A stretch of DNA of 11,828 nt from Nanobdellota archaeon. Its GTDB lineage: Archaea; Nanobdellota; Nanobdellia; Woesearchaeales; BS150m-G63. The notes beneath the pieces are model-generated. The model made no database searches. It saw only the letters and a list, made by a program, of their open reading frames with translations, and was not told the origin of the DNA. This document shows, piece by piece, positions 6,657 to 11,828 of the stretch (position 1 is the first letter of the stretch; each line of letters opens with the position of its first letter). Where the stretch lies: assembly GCA_023137655.1 (NCBI GenBank), contig JAGLOT010000006.1:1-11828 (forward strand). The letters run 5' to 3'. A program made the translations under genes and the position numbers.

Positions 6657-7715
6657 ATGGCATTATTGTCTTTTCAAGCAGGGGTGAATGTAATTCTATC
6701 TAGTAAGCCTTTAACAGCTTTGCTAGGATTTGCTTTATTCGTAATTATCATAATTCCTTTATTGAAATTATTTGAAAAACTTCTTTTAATATTGGTTAAA
6801 CATACTGAAACTACTGCAGATGATGAATTGGCAGATAGATTAAATCCCACAGCAATCTGGTTTGTTAGTTTTTGGGCCTTGAGGTATGCATATAGATATT
6901 CAGGTGTTATACAAAGTTTTTCAACTAAAATTATGGCAGTTTTAGATACTGCATTAATTGTAATTATATTTTATGGGGTTTATGTTTTCTTAGATGTTGT
7001 AATTGATCATGCAGGTAAAAGAATTGCTAGTAAAACAAAATCTACAGCAGATGATAATTTAGTTTCATTGGCACAGAAATCTGTTAAGTTTTTAATTATA
7101 GTATTTGCACTTTTAGCCATATTTTCTAGTTGGGGATTTAATATTACCTCAGTTTTAGCAGGTATGGGTATAGCAGGTCTTGCTCTTGGCCTTGCTTTAC
7201 AAGCTACTTTATCAAACGTGTTTGGTGGAATATCCTTAATCATGGACCATACATATAGGGTTGGTGATAAAATTAAAATAGACACAGGTGAAGTAGGCGT
7301 TGTTAAAGATATAGGATTAAGAAGTACAAAGATTAGAGATTATGATAATAAGGAAATTGTAATACCTAATGGTGTTATGGCTAATGCTAAAATAATTAAT
7401 TATGTAAAGCCAACTAAGAAAATTAAACTTAAGGTTAAATTTGGTGTTGCCTATGGTTCTAATATTGCCCAGGTTAAGAAAGTAGTTCTTAAAACACTTA
7501 AGGGAATGAAACAGATAAGAGAGGATCCTGCACCATCAGTTATTTTTAATGAAATGGCAGATTCTTCTTTGAATTTTACAGCCATGGCCTGGATAGATGA
7601 TTATAAAGATGAGTTTTTATCTACAGAAGAAGCTACTTGTAAGATTTATGATGCTTTGAATAATTCTAAGATTGAGATTCCATTTCCACAGATGGATGTT
7701 CATGTGAAAAAATAA
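6657..7715 (+). CDS. Small-conductance mechanosensitive channel, MscS family
   Basis: A 352-aa channel that would open under membrane tension to release solutes in hypo-osmotic shock. It has about five membrane helices (roughly 19-45, 66-82, 94-118, 142-162 and 165-195), two more than E. coli MscS, as in YnaI/MscM-like members. The pore helix TM3 is the Gly/Ala-rich stretch at 168-195 (GMGIAGLALGLAL, then QATLSNVFGG). The cytoplasmic beta domain follows, with RVGDKIKI at 201-208, the VIPNGVMANAKIINY signature at 235-249 and a later DDYKDEFLSTEEATCKI stretch. The protein ends with IPFPQMDVHV, the usual C-terminal motif. The ATG at 6657 is chosen over an out-of-frame ATG at 6652. No adjacent gene explains a more specialised role. 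Confidence 0.93.
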   Translation: MALLSFQAGVNVILSSKPLTALLGFALFVIIIIPLLKLFEKLLLILVKHTETTADDELADRLNPTAIWFVSFWALRYAYRYSGVIQSFSTKIMAVLDTALIVIIFYGVYVFLDVVIDHAGKRIASKTKSTADDNLVSLAQKSVKFLIIVFALLAIFSSWGFNITSVLAGMGIAGLALGLALQATLSNVFGGISLIMDHTYRVGDKIKIDTGEVGVVKDIGLRSTKIRDYDNKEIVIPNGVMANAKIINYVKPTKKIKLKVKFGVAYGSNIAQVKKVVLKTLKGMKQIREDPAPSVIFNEMADSSLNFTAMAWIDDYKDEFLSTEEATCKIYDALNNSKIEIPFPQMDVHVKK

Positions 7716-7716
7716 A

Positions 7717-7722
7717 TTTTTT
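7717..7722 (+). terminator. T-run after the MscS gene
   Basis: Six consecutive T immediately after the stop codon, in the 50-bp gap before the convergent gene. A plausible archaeal U-tract terminator. Confidence 0.4.
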
Positions 7723-7765
7723 ATAGTAATTTTAAGAAATAATTCTTTAATATTTTTAGAACTAG

Positions 7766-9172
7766 TTATTTACCAAATATAGATTCATCTGATTTTTTTA
7801 ATTTTGTTTCCATTTCCTTACTTATGTCACTACCAAATATGTCATCTAATAATCTTCTAGGTTCTTCAGAAGTTTTAGAATTGGTATAACCTTGGATGTC
7901 TGTAAGTCCCATAACTGTTTGTACTGTTTCATCAGTTATTCTTTTTCTTTCAGTAGGTATTTCGACTTCTTTTTTTACTTTTGGACCTACCTCAGATTCC
8001 ATAGGTGTTAATGCATGGTCAGATACTTTTGATTCTAACATTGCCCCCCTTACCCCATTTATAAAATCATCTGAAACAGTTTCCCCTCCTTTTGGGGTTT
8101 TTATTTCCACTATAAAATCTCTAGGGTTTTTAGGATCTGAATAAATATGAACTAAGTCATCCTTTGGATTTATATGTTCTTCCTTGGTTTTACCATCAAA
8201 ATCATTGAATTCAACAGACCCATCCATAGGTATTGTGGTTTGATATTTTCGACCTTCAAATTCCTTAAAAGGTTTAACTTCTATTGGCATAGTACTTATA
8301 CCAGATTTGATATTTTTATTTAATTTTTCTTCAAGACCCACTACTTTATCTAATCTTTCATTAGTTAATCCTCTACTATTGAGGTAATTTCTAAGTAAAT
8401 TTAATTGAGCATTCCTTGAACTTTCCTGTCTATCTAAATTGGTAATTTTTAGTATGGTAGTCTTTTCAAAAAATTCAGGATTTAGTGAATCTATTTCATC
8501 TGTAGTAACTAAACAACGTGTTTTCTTTTTCCCATCTCTAAGAAGATTCATATCCAGAAACTGTGTTGTTAAATAGACATCACTTTTTCTCTCACCTTTA
8601 GATGTTTTACATTCTTCTGGGTTTTGACTATAGTTTAATGTTATTTCTTGTGATCCTGGATTATAAGTTATTGTACATAATCTATCTTTATTTTTTGAAG
8701 AAACTGCAACCCCTATTTTTTCAGGAGATAATACAATTTTATATTGGTCACCTTCATAACTCTCAGGATTATTTAATAATTTATTTATTTCATCTCTTAA
8801 ATAAGTTGTAGATGGAAATTTTAATGATTCAGAAGATTTTTCCTCTGTGTCTTCTTTTATCCAGGGACCATATTCTTCTCTAAATTTTGACTCGGTAGCT
8901 TGTCTTAATCTTCTTTTAGCAGAATTTTTTAAATTAGGTTCGGCAGACTCAATACCTTTAACTATATTATCTATACATGTGATATCTTTTTTTTGTAGAA
9001 ATCTCTTTAAGCTGTCCCATTCCATTTCTTTCTTCATACCATATTTAAAAAATTCTTCGATATTTTTATGTAAATGAAAAATTGTTTCATGAAGGTCGGG
9101 TCCAAATTCTTGATAAATTACAGTAAATTTACCTTCTAATTCTCCTCTAGCACACATATCTAAATATTTCAT
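7766..9172 (-). CDS. Uncharacterised soluble protein, about 468 aa
   Basis: I do not recognise this protein. It is hydrophilic and strongly charged, with no signal peptide or membrane segment, so it is probably cytoplasmic. The first 110 residues look helical (EFFKYGMKKEMEWDSLKRFL, then KRRLRQATESKFREE). Residues about 140-200 look beta-rich (YKIVLSPEKIGVAVSS, LCTITYNPGSQEITLNY). A second beta-rich stretch lies at about 300-365, with VHIYSDPKNPRDFIVEIKTP. The last 50 residues are charged and hold two DxIFG-like repeats (DDIFGSD and DESIFGK at the extreme C-terminus), which could be linear docking peptides. A TATA box centred at 9198 is 26 nt from the ATG at 9172 but only 20 nt from an ATG at 9178, so 9172 is chosen. 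It faces the MscS gene tail to tail. Confidence 0.8.
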   Translation of the reverse strand: MKYLDMCARGELEGKFTVIYQEFGPDLHETIFHLHKNIEEFFKYGMKKEMEWDSLKRFLQKKDITCIDNIVKGIESAEPNLKNSAKRRLRQATESKFREEYGPWIKEDTEEKSSESLKFPSTTYLRDEINKLLNNPESYEGDQYKIVLSPEKIGVAVSSKNKDRLCTITYNPGSQEITLNYSQNPEECKTSKGERKSDVYLTTQFLDMNLLRDGKKKTRCLVTTDEIDSLNPEFFEKTTILKITNLDRQESSRNAQLNLLRNYLNSRGLTNERLDKVVGLEEKLNKNIKSGISTMPIEVKPFKEFEGRKYQTTIPMDGSVEFNDFDGKTKEEHINPKDDLVHIYSDPKNPRDFIVEIKTPKGGETVSDDFINGVRGAMLESKVSDHALTPMESEVGPKVKKEVEIPTERKRITDETVQTVMGLTDIQGYTNSKTSEEPRRLLDDIFGSDISKEMETKLKKSDESIFGK

Positions 9173-9192
9173 AATCATTATTATTGTGATTT

Positions 9193-9203
9193 CTTATATA
9201 AAT
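9193..9203 (-). promoter_or_regulatory. TATA box of the uncharacterised gene
   Basis: ATTTATATAAG on the minus strand. Its centre is 26 nt from the ATG at 9172, which decides between two in-frame starts six bases apart. Confidence 0.6.
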
Positions 9204-9277
9204 GTTTCTATCTTCCTCACTCTATAGTGGTAAAGAAAGAAAAGTTCACACGGAATTATGTTTTAGTCCCATAAATC

Positions 9278-10162
9278 CTAATTTATCAACCAGATAATTA
9301 AATATCCAAGTAAACAGCCTGCTGTGAGGTAAGGCATAGCAGGATAGAATTTCTTTTTTTCAGCTTTTACAAATAGATATAAAAGGCTTAATGAGGCAAA
9401 TAAAGTGATTATTAGACATAATAAAGCAGAATAAATTACTGTATGGGTTAGGATTAAAGATTTGAATACTGCACCTGTAAATAGCAATGGAAAGACAACA
9501 TCCCCTCCACCAAGTATAGCAGAATTAACTTTAACTTTTTTACTTGTTTTAGTCTTATGAGTTATTAATTTGTTTTTGTAATAATTTATTTGTATTCCTG
9601 CAAATGTTTGTGCTTGGGATTGCATTTTTGCAAGTTTAACCATATGTTTTGAATGGTTTACTGCAATGATATCATATATTGAAATTAAGATTAATAGCAT
9701 TATTGCAGAGAATATATTTAACATTGGTACGAAGATTGCAGATATTCCACCATAGATTAAAATTTCTGTGGAATTGTGAATTAGGAAGTTTCTTCTAAAC
9801 AGTTTGAATAATGTCAGGATTATTGCAAATGTTATTGCAACGGTTTCCATTAATACAGAATTTAATGAAATTGTTAATGACATAAACACTGCAAGGCCAA
9901 ACCACAGTTTCCATAGCCCTAGGATTTTGAATTTTAGTAAGACAAATGCCAAAGTTGTTGCAATTAATACTCCAACAATTAAAACAATAAAAGAACTGTT
10001 TTGTTCTTCTGGAGTTTCAATGTTTAAAGGTAATGGAGAATATTCAACTTTATCTATGGTGGATTCATGATCAATGTAATTATTGATTATTGCAAGACCA
10101 ACTATCTGTGATATTATAAAAATAAATATTATGATAAAGTTAATTTTTAGATTGTGTTTCAT
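9278..10162 (-). CDS. Presenilin-like intramembrane aspartyl protease
   Basis: A 294-aa polytopic membrane protein of the archaeal presenilin/signal-peptide-peptidase homologue family (PSH, COG3389), which cleaves peptide bonds within the membrane. About nine hydrophobic segments are visible, beginning with a signal-anchor-like stretch at 8-28. The two catalytic aspartates are in their family motifs: D164 in IYD (162-164) and D221 in GGGD (218-221), the GxGD motif. The third signature, the PAL-like PAMP, is at 274-277. A long hydrophilic loop (about 170-212) separates the two aspartate helices, as in the family. The likely role is clearing signal-peptide remnants or regulated proteolysis, but the substrate is unknown. 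The ATG has a TATA box 26 nt upstream. It diverges from the small HTH gene. Confidence 0.9.
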   Translation of the reverse strand: MKHNLKINFIIIFIFIISQIVGLAIINNYIDHESTIDKVEYSPLPLNIETPEEQNSSFIVLIVGVLIATTLAFVLLKFKILGLWKLWFGLAVFMSLTISLNSVLMETVAITFAIILTLFKLFRRNFLIHNSTEILIYGGISAIFVPMLNIFSAIMLLILISIYDIIAVNHSKHMVKLAKMQSQAQTFAGIQINYYKNKLITHKTKTSKKVKVNSAILGGGDVVFPLLFTGAVFKSLILTHTVIYSALLCLIITLFASLSLLYLFVKAEKKKFYPAMPYLTAGCLLGYLIIWLIN

Positions 10163-10182
10163 AATTTTTGTTTAATTCTTTT

Positions 10183-10195
10183 GTTTATATATTTT
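10183..10195 (-). promoter_or_regulatory. TATA box of the presenilin-like protease gene
   Basis: AAAATATATAAAC on the minus strand, centred 26 nt before the ATG at 10162. Confidence 0.6.
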
Positions 10196-10236
10196 TGTAG
10201 GGTTATTTTATGAAAATAATTAGTTTTATTGTTAAT

Positions 10237-10249
10237 ACATACATTATGT
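10237..10249. promoter_or_regulatory. Degenerate operator-like site
   Basis: ACATACATTATGT. Its first nine bases are identical to the perfect palindrome at 10302-10316 (ACATACATT), but the right half has lost two bases. It may be a weaker or decayed copy of the same site, between the protease promoter and the HTH promoter. Confidence 0.3.
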
Positions 10250-10259
10250 TTATTTGATA

Positions 10260-10276
10260 TACTTACTATGTAAGTA
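10260..10276. promoter_or_regulatory. Palindromic operator candidate upstream of the HTH gene
   Basis: TACTTAC-TAT-GTAAGTA, a perfect inverted repeat with 7-bp arms and a 3-bp centre. Its core ACTTAC-N3-GTAAGT matches the form ACWTAC-N3-GTAWGT of the second site at 10302. It lies about 15 bp before the TATA box of the small HTH gene. Confidence 0.5.
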
Positions 10277-10290
10277 ATATATGGAAAGAT

Positions 10291-10300
10291 TAATATATTC
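10291..10300 (+). promoter_or_regulatory. TATA box of the small HTH gene
   Basis: TAATATATTC centred 26 nt before the ATG at 10321. It is flanked on both sides by the two palindromes of the same form. Confidence 0.55.
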
Positions 10301-10301
10301 A

Positions 10302-10316
10302 ACATACATTGTATGT
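10302..10316. promoter_or_regulatory. Palindromic operator candidate at the HTH transcription start
   Basis: ACATACATTGTATGT, a perfect palindrome (ACATAC-ATT-GTATGT). It fills the gap between the TATA box and the ATG and overlaps the predicted transcription start, where a bound protein would block RNA polymerase. It suggests autorepression by the downstream HTH protein, which is an inference. Confidence 0.5.
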
Positions 10317-10320
10317 AATT

Positions 10321-10527
10321 ATGGATAAAATACCACTTGAAGTTTTTAAAGATAGGAAGGTGAGTGTTCTTGAAGCTATGGTTGAATATATGAAAGGGCA
10401 AGGGTTAAACTTTCATGAAATTGGTATTTTGTTGAATAGGGATGAAAGAAACATGTGGACAGTTTATAATCGAGCTGTTCGGAAAAGAAGAAATTCTAAA
10501 AGATTAAATATTTCTTTATATGGTTGA
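10321..10527 (+). CDS. Small helix-turn-helix protein, 68 aa
   Basis: A compact basic DNA-binding protein. Residues 6-26 (LEVFKDRKVSVLEAMVEYMK) form a helical N-terminus. Residues about 28-55 form a sigma-70-region-4-like helix-turn-helix (GLNFHEIGILLNRDERNMWT, then VYNRAVRKRR), with the conserved LLNRDERN-WTVY run at the recognition helix. The tail is lysine/arginine-rich. A longer reading begins with TTG at 10309, but that codon lies inside the palindrome and the TATA spacing points to the ATG at 10321. Small proteins of this type occur in DPANN archaea, to my knowledge without an assigned target. Two matching palindromes around its promoter suggest self-regulation. Its stop codon directly abuts the stop codon of the convergent acetyltransferase gene. 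Confidence 0.8.
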   Translation: MDKIPLEVFKDRKVSVLEAMVEYMKGQGLNFHEIGILLNRDERNMWTVYNRAVRKRRNSKRLNISLYG

Positions 10528-11025
10528 TTATTTTGTTTTAGCGTAAAGATGGGCATCTGCATATTTGCCTTCATGAGAAATTGTTTTTTTCATAGTTCCT
10601 TCTTTTTTATAACTATTTTTAATTGCAACCTTTTCACTTCCAATATTTTTTGGATGCATAATTATGGTAATCCTTTTTAGGCCAAGTTCTTCAAAACCAA
10701 TTTTTTCAAGAAGTTTAACGGCTTTAGTTGTTATACCCTTGCCCCAATAGTTTTCATCTAGAAAGTATCCAATTTCTCCAATGAATTTTCTGTGTTGGTC
10801 GATTTTAATGCCACTACCACCAACTAATTTTCCATTGTAAATTATAGCATAATCATGAGAAATATTATTTTTTCTCTTTTCTTTTGATTTTCTGAGAAAT
10901 TCTTCTTCACCTGCAACATTTTTTGGACAGATTCTTAAATATTTAAAATTAGGATTATTGAGTATTTCAAAGAATCTTTTTGCATCAGATACTTTATACT
11001 TTCTTAGTTCAATTTTTGGTGCCAT
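10528..11025 (-). CDS. GNAT-family N-acetyltransferase (RimJ/RimL-like)
   Basis: A 165-aa enzyme transferring acetyl from acetyl-CoA to an amine, most like the RimJ/RimL-type Acetyltransf_3 group. Visible parts are the N-terminal strand IELRKYKVSDAKRFFEIL, the central strands YAIIYNGKLVGGSGI (59-73) and GEIGYFLDENYWGKG (83-97), and the pyrophosphate-binding loop at about 93-99 (YWGKGIT). The helix TTKAVKLLEKIGFEELGLKRI follows, then the conserved HPKNIGSEKVAIKNSY-KKEG segment (124-143). Substrate cannot be told; protein N-termini and antibiotics are both possible in this group. A T/A-rich TATA-like site is centred about 25 nt upstream. The stop codon starts directly next to the convergent HTH gene's stop, with no spacer. 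Confidence 0.9.
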   Translation of the reverse strand: MAPKIELRKYKVSDAKRFFEILNNPNFKYLRICPKNVAGEEEFLRKSKEKRKNNISHDYAIIYNGKLVGGSGIKIDQHRKFIGEIGYFLDENYWGKGITTKAVKLLEKIGFEELGLKRITIIMHPKNIGSEKVAIKNSYKKEGTMKKTISHEGKYADAHLYAKTK

Positions 11026-11044
11026 GAGACTATTAAGGGGGATT

Positions 11045-11056
11045 ATTTTAAAAATT
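11045..11056 (-). promoter_or_regulatory. TATA-like box of the acetyltransferase gene
   Basis: AATTTTTAAAAT on the minus strand, centred about 25 nt before the ATG at 11025. The sequence here is uniformly AT-rich, so the call is weak. Confidence 0.35.
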
Positions 11057-11086
11057 TATTGAAATAATTAGAATTTAAAATAAAAT

Positions 11087-11446
11087 TTATTCTATTTTAA
11101 GAGCTTTCATGATTTTATTAAGTTTTCCATTAATAATATCTAAATCAGCTTCAGAAATACCTTTTGGAGCTGGTCCTCTACTAGGTCTGCTATCTTGATT
11201 TGTTTTAGAGAAACAATCATTACAATATACAGGTTTGCTAGTTGTAGGTTTAAATGGAACTTCACAGCTTTTACCACAAGCAGAACAAGTTACTCTAGTC
11301 ATTTCAAATGGTTTGCTGTCTCCTCTTCCACCAAATCTTGGTTTTCTATCGAAGGATCTTCCACTATCTCTTGAACGTCCGCCTCTACTAGAGCCGCCTC
11401 TTGAAGAGCTTCCCCTTCCCTGTCTAAAACTTTCGAATCCTGCCAT
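11087..11446 (-). CDS. RGG-rich zinc-ribbon protein (CxxC...CxxC)
   Basis: A 119-aa protein in three parts. Residues 1-46 are a low-complexity Arg/Gly/Ser tail with RGG and RG repeats, of the kind that binds RNA. Residues about 50-80 form a zinc ribbon: C54-SA-C57 and C75-ND-C78, with an extra C61 and the conserved stretch CEVPFKPTTSKPVYC between the pairs. Residues 95-119 form a helix (EADLDIINGKLNKIMKAL). Ribbons with the CEVPFKP...KPVYC pattern are widespread in DPANN archaea and candidate-phyla bacteria; their function is not established, and nucleic-acid binding is inferred. The reading can be extended by one residue to a TTG at 11449, but the ATG at 11446 lies exactly 26 nt from the TATA centre. 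It shares its promoter region with RNA copy B. Confidence 0.82.
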   Translation of the reverse strand: MAGFESFRQGRGSSSRGGSSRGGRSRDSGRSFDRKPRFGGRGDSKPFEMTRVTCSACGKSCEVPFKPTTSKPVYCNDCFSKTNQDSRPSRGPAPKGISEADLDIINGKLNKIMKALKIE

Positions 11447-11468
11447 CAACTAATGAAATTTGGTGGAG

Positions 11469-11475
11469 TTTATAA
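11469..11475. promoter_or_regulatory. TATA box shared by two divergent transcripts
   Basis: TTTATAA reads as a TATA box on both strands. On the minus strand it is 26 nt before the zinc-ribbon ATG. On the plus strand it predicts a start near 11497-11500, right before the closing stem of RNA copy B. Confidence 0.5.
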
Positions 11476-11499
11476 GGTTATGGGTAAATATGTTGAAAC

Positions 11500-11614
11500 C
11501 CGAAAGATGAGTTGAAGTTTATGAATTTTTGAGTAAACCTTGAAGACTTTAGTCTTCTAAAACGAAATCTTTTTACAAATAGGATCCAAGATTCTGTAAG
11601 CTTAAATGTTTTTT
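11500..11614 (+). ncRNA. Structured small RNA candidate, copy B (short form)
   Basis: Second copy of the element at 5201-5350. Pairings: P1a AAAGAT 11503-11508 with 11567-11572; tandem G-A mismatches 11509-11510 with 11564-11565; P1b GUU 11511-11513 with AAC 11561-11563; P2 11515-11522 with 11533-11540, including one U-G pair and one A-C mismatch; P3 GAAGAC 11542-11547 with GUCUUC 11552-11557 around the same UUUA loop; P4 11579-11586 with 11590-11597, 8 bp. The P2 arm is capped by a simple 10-nt loop instead of copy A's extension. A tail after P4 matches copy A at most positions and runs into a T-run at 11609-11614, a plausible terminator. Short open stretches (ATG-AGT-TGA; ATG-AAT-TTT-TGA) argue against coding. 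The downstream neighbour is an HTH regulator with its own TATA box, so the RNA need not be its leader. Confidence 0.6.
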
Positions 11615-11620
11615 CAAAAC

Positions 11621-11630
11621 CTTTAAATAC
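11621..11630 (+). promoter_or_regulatory. TATA box of the COG2522-type regulator
   Basis: CTTTAAATAC centred about 26 nt before the ATG at 11652. Confidence 0.55.
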
Positions 11631-11646
11631 TTAACTATTGTTAAGT
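11629..11646. promoter_or_regulatory. Palindromic operator candidate of the COG2522-type regulator
   Basis: ACTTAACTATTGTTAAGT, a perfect inverted repeat with 7-bp arms and a 4-bp centre. It lies between the TATA box and the start codon, touching both the TATA edge and the predicted transcription start. A repressor bound here would block initiation, so autoregulation is the simplest reading. Confidence 0.5.
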
Positions 11647-11651
11647 TTGTA

Positions 11652-11828
11652 ATGAAACAGCCACAGGAGATAGAAGTTTGGTATATCATACCTGCATTAA
11701 GAAAAAAGTTCTCAAGATGTATGGTTCAGAAATATGGATTAAGTCAAAGAAAGACCGCTTCATTGTTGGGAATAACAGAATCTGCTGTTTCTCAATATGT
11801 AAATAAGAAAAGGGCTCAGGAAGTAAGT
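11652..11828 (+). CDS. HTH transcriptional regulator, N-terminal part (cut by window edge)
   Basis: The first 59 codons of a DNA-binding protein resembling archaeal COG2522 predicted regulators. It opens with MKQPQEIEVWYIIPALRKKF, the family's typical N-terminus. A classic helix-turn-helix follows at about 29-52: YGLSQRKTASLLGITESAVS, with the recognition helix ending QYVNKKR. Full members continue with a C-terminal part that is outside the window, so the effector or metal-binding region cannot be seen. The single cysteine C23 may or may not matter. A TATA box sits 26 nt upstream and a perfect palindrome lies at the predicted start of transcription. RNA copy B ends just upstream. Confidence 0.85.
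   Translation, partial: MKQPQEIEVWYIIPALRKKFSRCMVQKYGLSQRKTASLLGITESAVSQYVNKKRAQEVS

Noticed and set aside
8602..9077. Plus-strand open frames within the uncharacterised minus-strand gene
   Set aside because: They lack promoters and family features and lie opposite a long coherent frame with its own TATA box; they are shadows of low-GC coding sequence.
9212..9240. Weak hairpin (CACT-CTAT-AGTG with outer TCTT/AAGA) between two minus-strand genes
   Set aside because: Only two 4-bp stems with an unpaired internal loop and no second copy; could arise by chance and is not a convincing terminator or RNA.
10309..10320. TTG start four codons upstream of the small HTH gene
   Set aside because: The codon lies within a perfect palindrome, and the TATA spacing points to the ATG at 10321.
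1..11828. CRISPR arrays, tRNA or rRNA genes, insertion sequences
   Set aside because: I found no regularly spaced repeats, tRNA cloverleaf signatures, transposase motifs or terminal inverted repeats on either strand. The only dispersed repeat is the two-copy RNA element.

Overview
The window looks like a piece of an AT-rich archaeal chromosome, most likely from a small-genome DPANN lineage (Pacearchaeota/Woesearchaeota-like). Supporting signs are an archaeal ribosomal protein uL16/L10e, type II methionine aminopeptidase, archaeal-type HisRS and ArgRS, a presenilin-like aspartyl protease, a COG2522-type archaeal regulator, and TATA boxes centred about 26-28 nt before nearly every start codon, as expected for leaderless archaeal mRNAs. 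The lineage is an inference, not a database result.

Layout. On the left, argS (minus, cut by the window edge) diverges from map. Next comes a B12-binding-type radical SAM enzyme, whose 3' end overlaps hisS (minus) by 23 bp. hisS diverges from a 289-bp region holding a structured-RNA candidate and then the strong promoter of rpl10e. Three plus-strand genes follow, each with its own promoter: rpl10e, a UPF0316/DUF2179 membrane protein and an MscS channel. A long unrecognised soluble protein and a presenilin-like intramembrane protease lie on the minus strand. A small HTH protein has palindromic sites around its promoter and abuts a convergent GNAT acetyltransferase. An RGG-rich zinc-ribbon protein shares a bidirectional TATA region with a second copy of the RNA element. 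The window ends in the N-terminus of a second HTH regulator with a perfect palindrome at its predicted transcription start.

Most genes serve translation and protein maturation (argS, hisS, rpl10e, map), with membrane functions (MscS, UPF0316, protease) and small regulators. Nearly every gene appears to be transcribed from its own promoter; no long operon is visible.

The most unusual signal is a dispersed two-copy noncoding element at about 5201-5350 and 11500-11614. The copies share an unusual fold: a closing stem with tandem G-A mismatches, a three-way junction with two arms, and a downstream hairpin followed by a conserved tail. Compensatory base changes between the copies support the fold. 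Each copy has a TATA box placed to start transcription just before the closing stem, and neither holds a conserved reading frame. I do not recognise it as a known RNA family. The second notable signal is a pair of matching palindromes (ACWTAC-N3-GTAWGT) around the small HTH gene's promoter.
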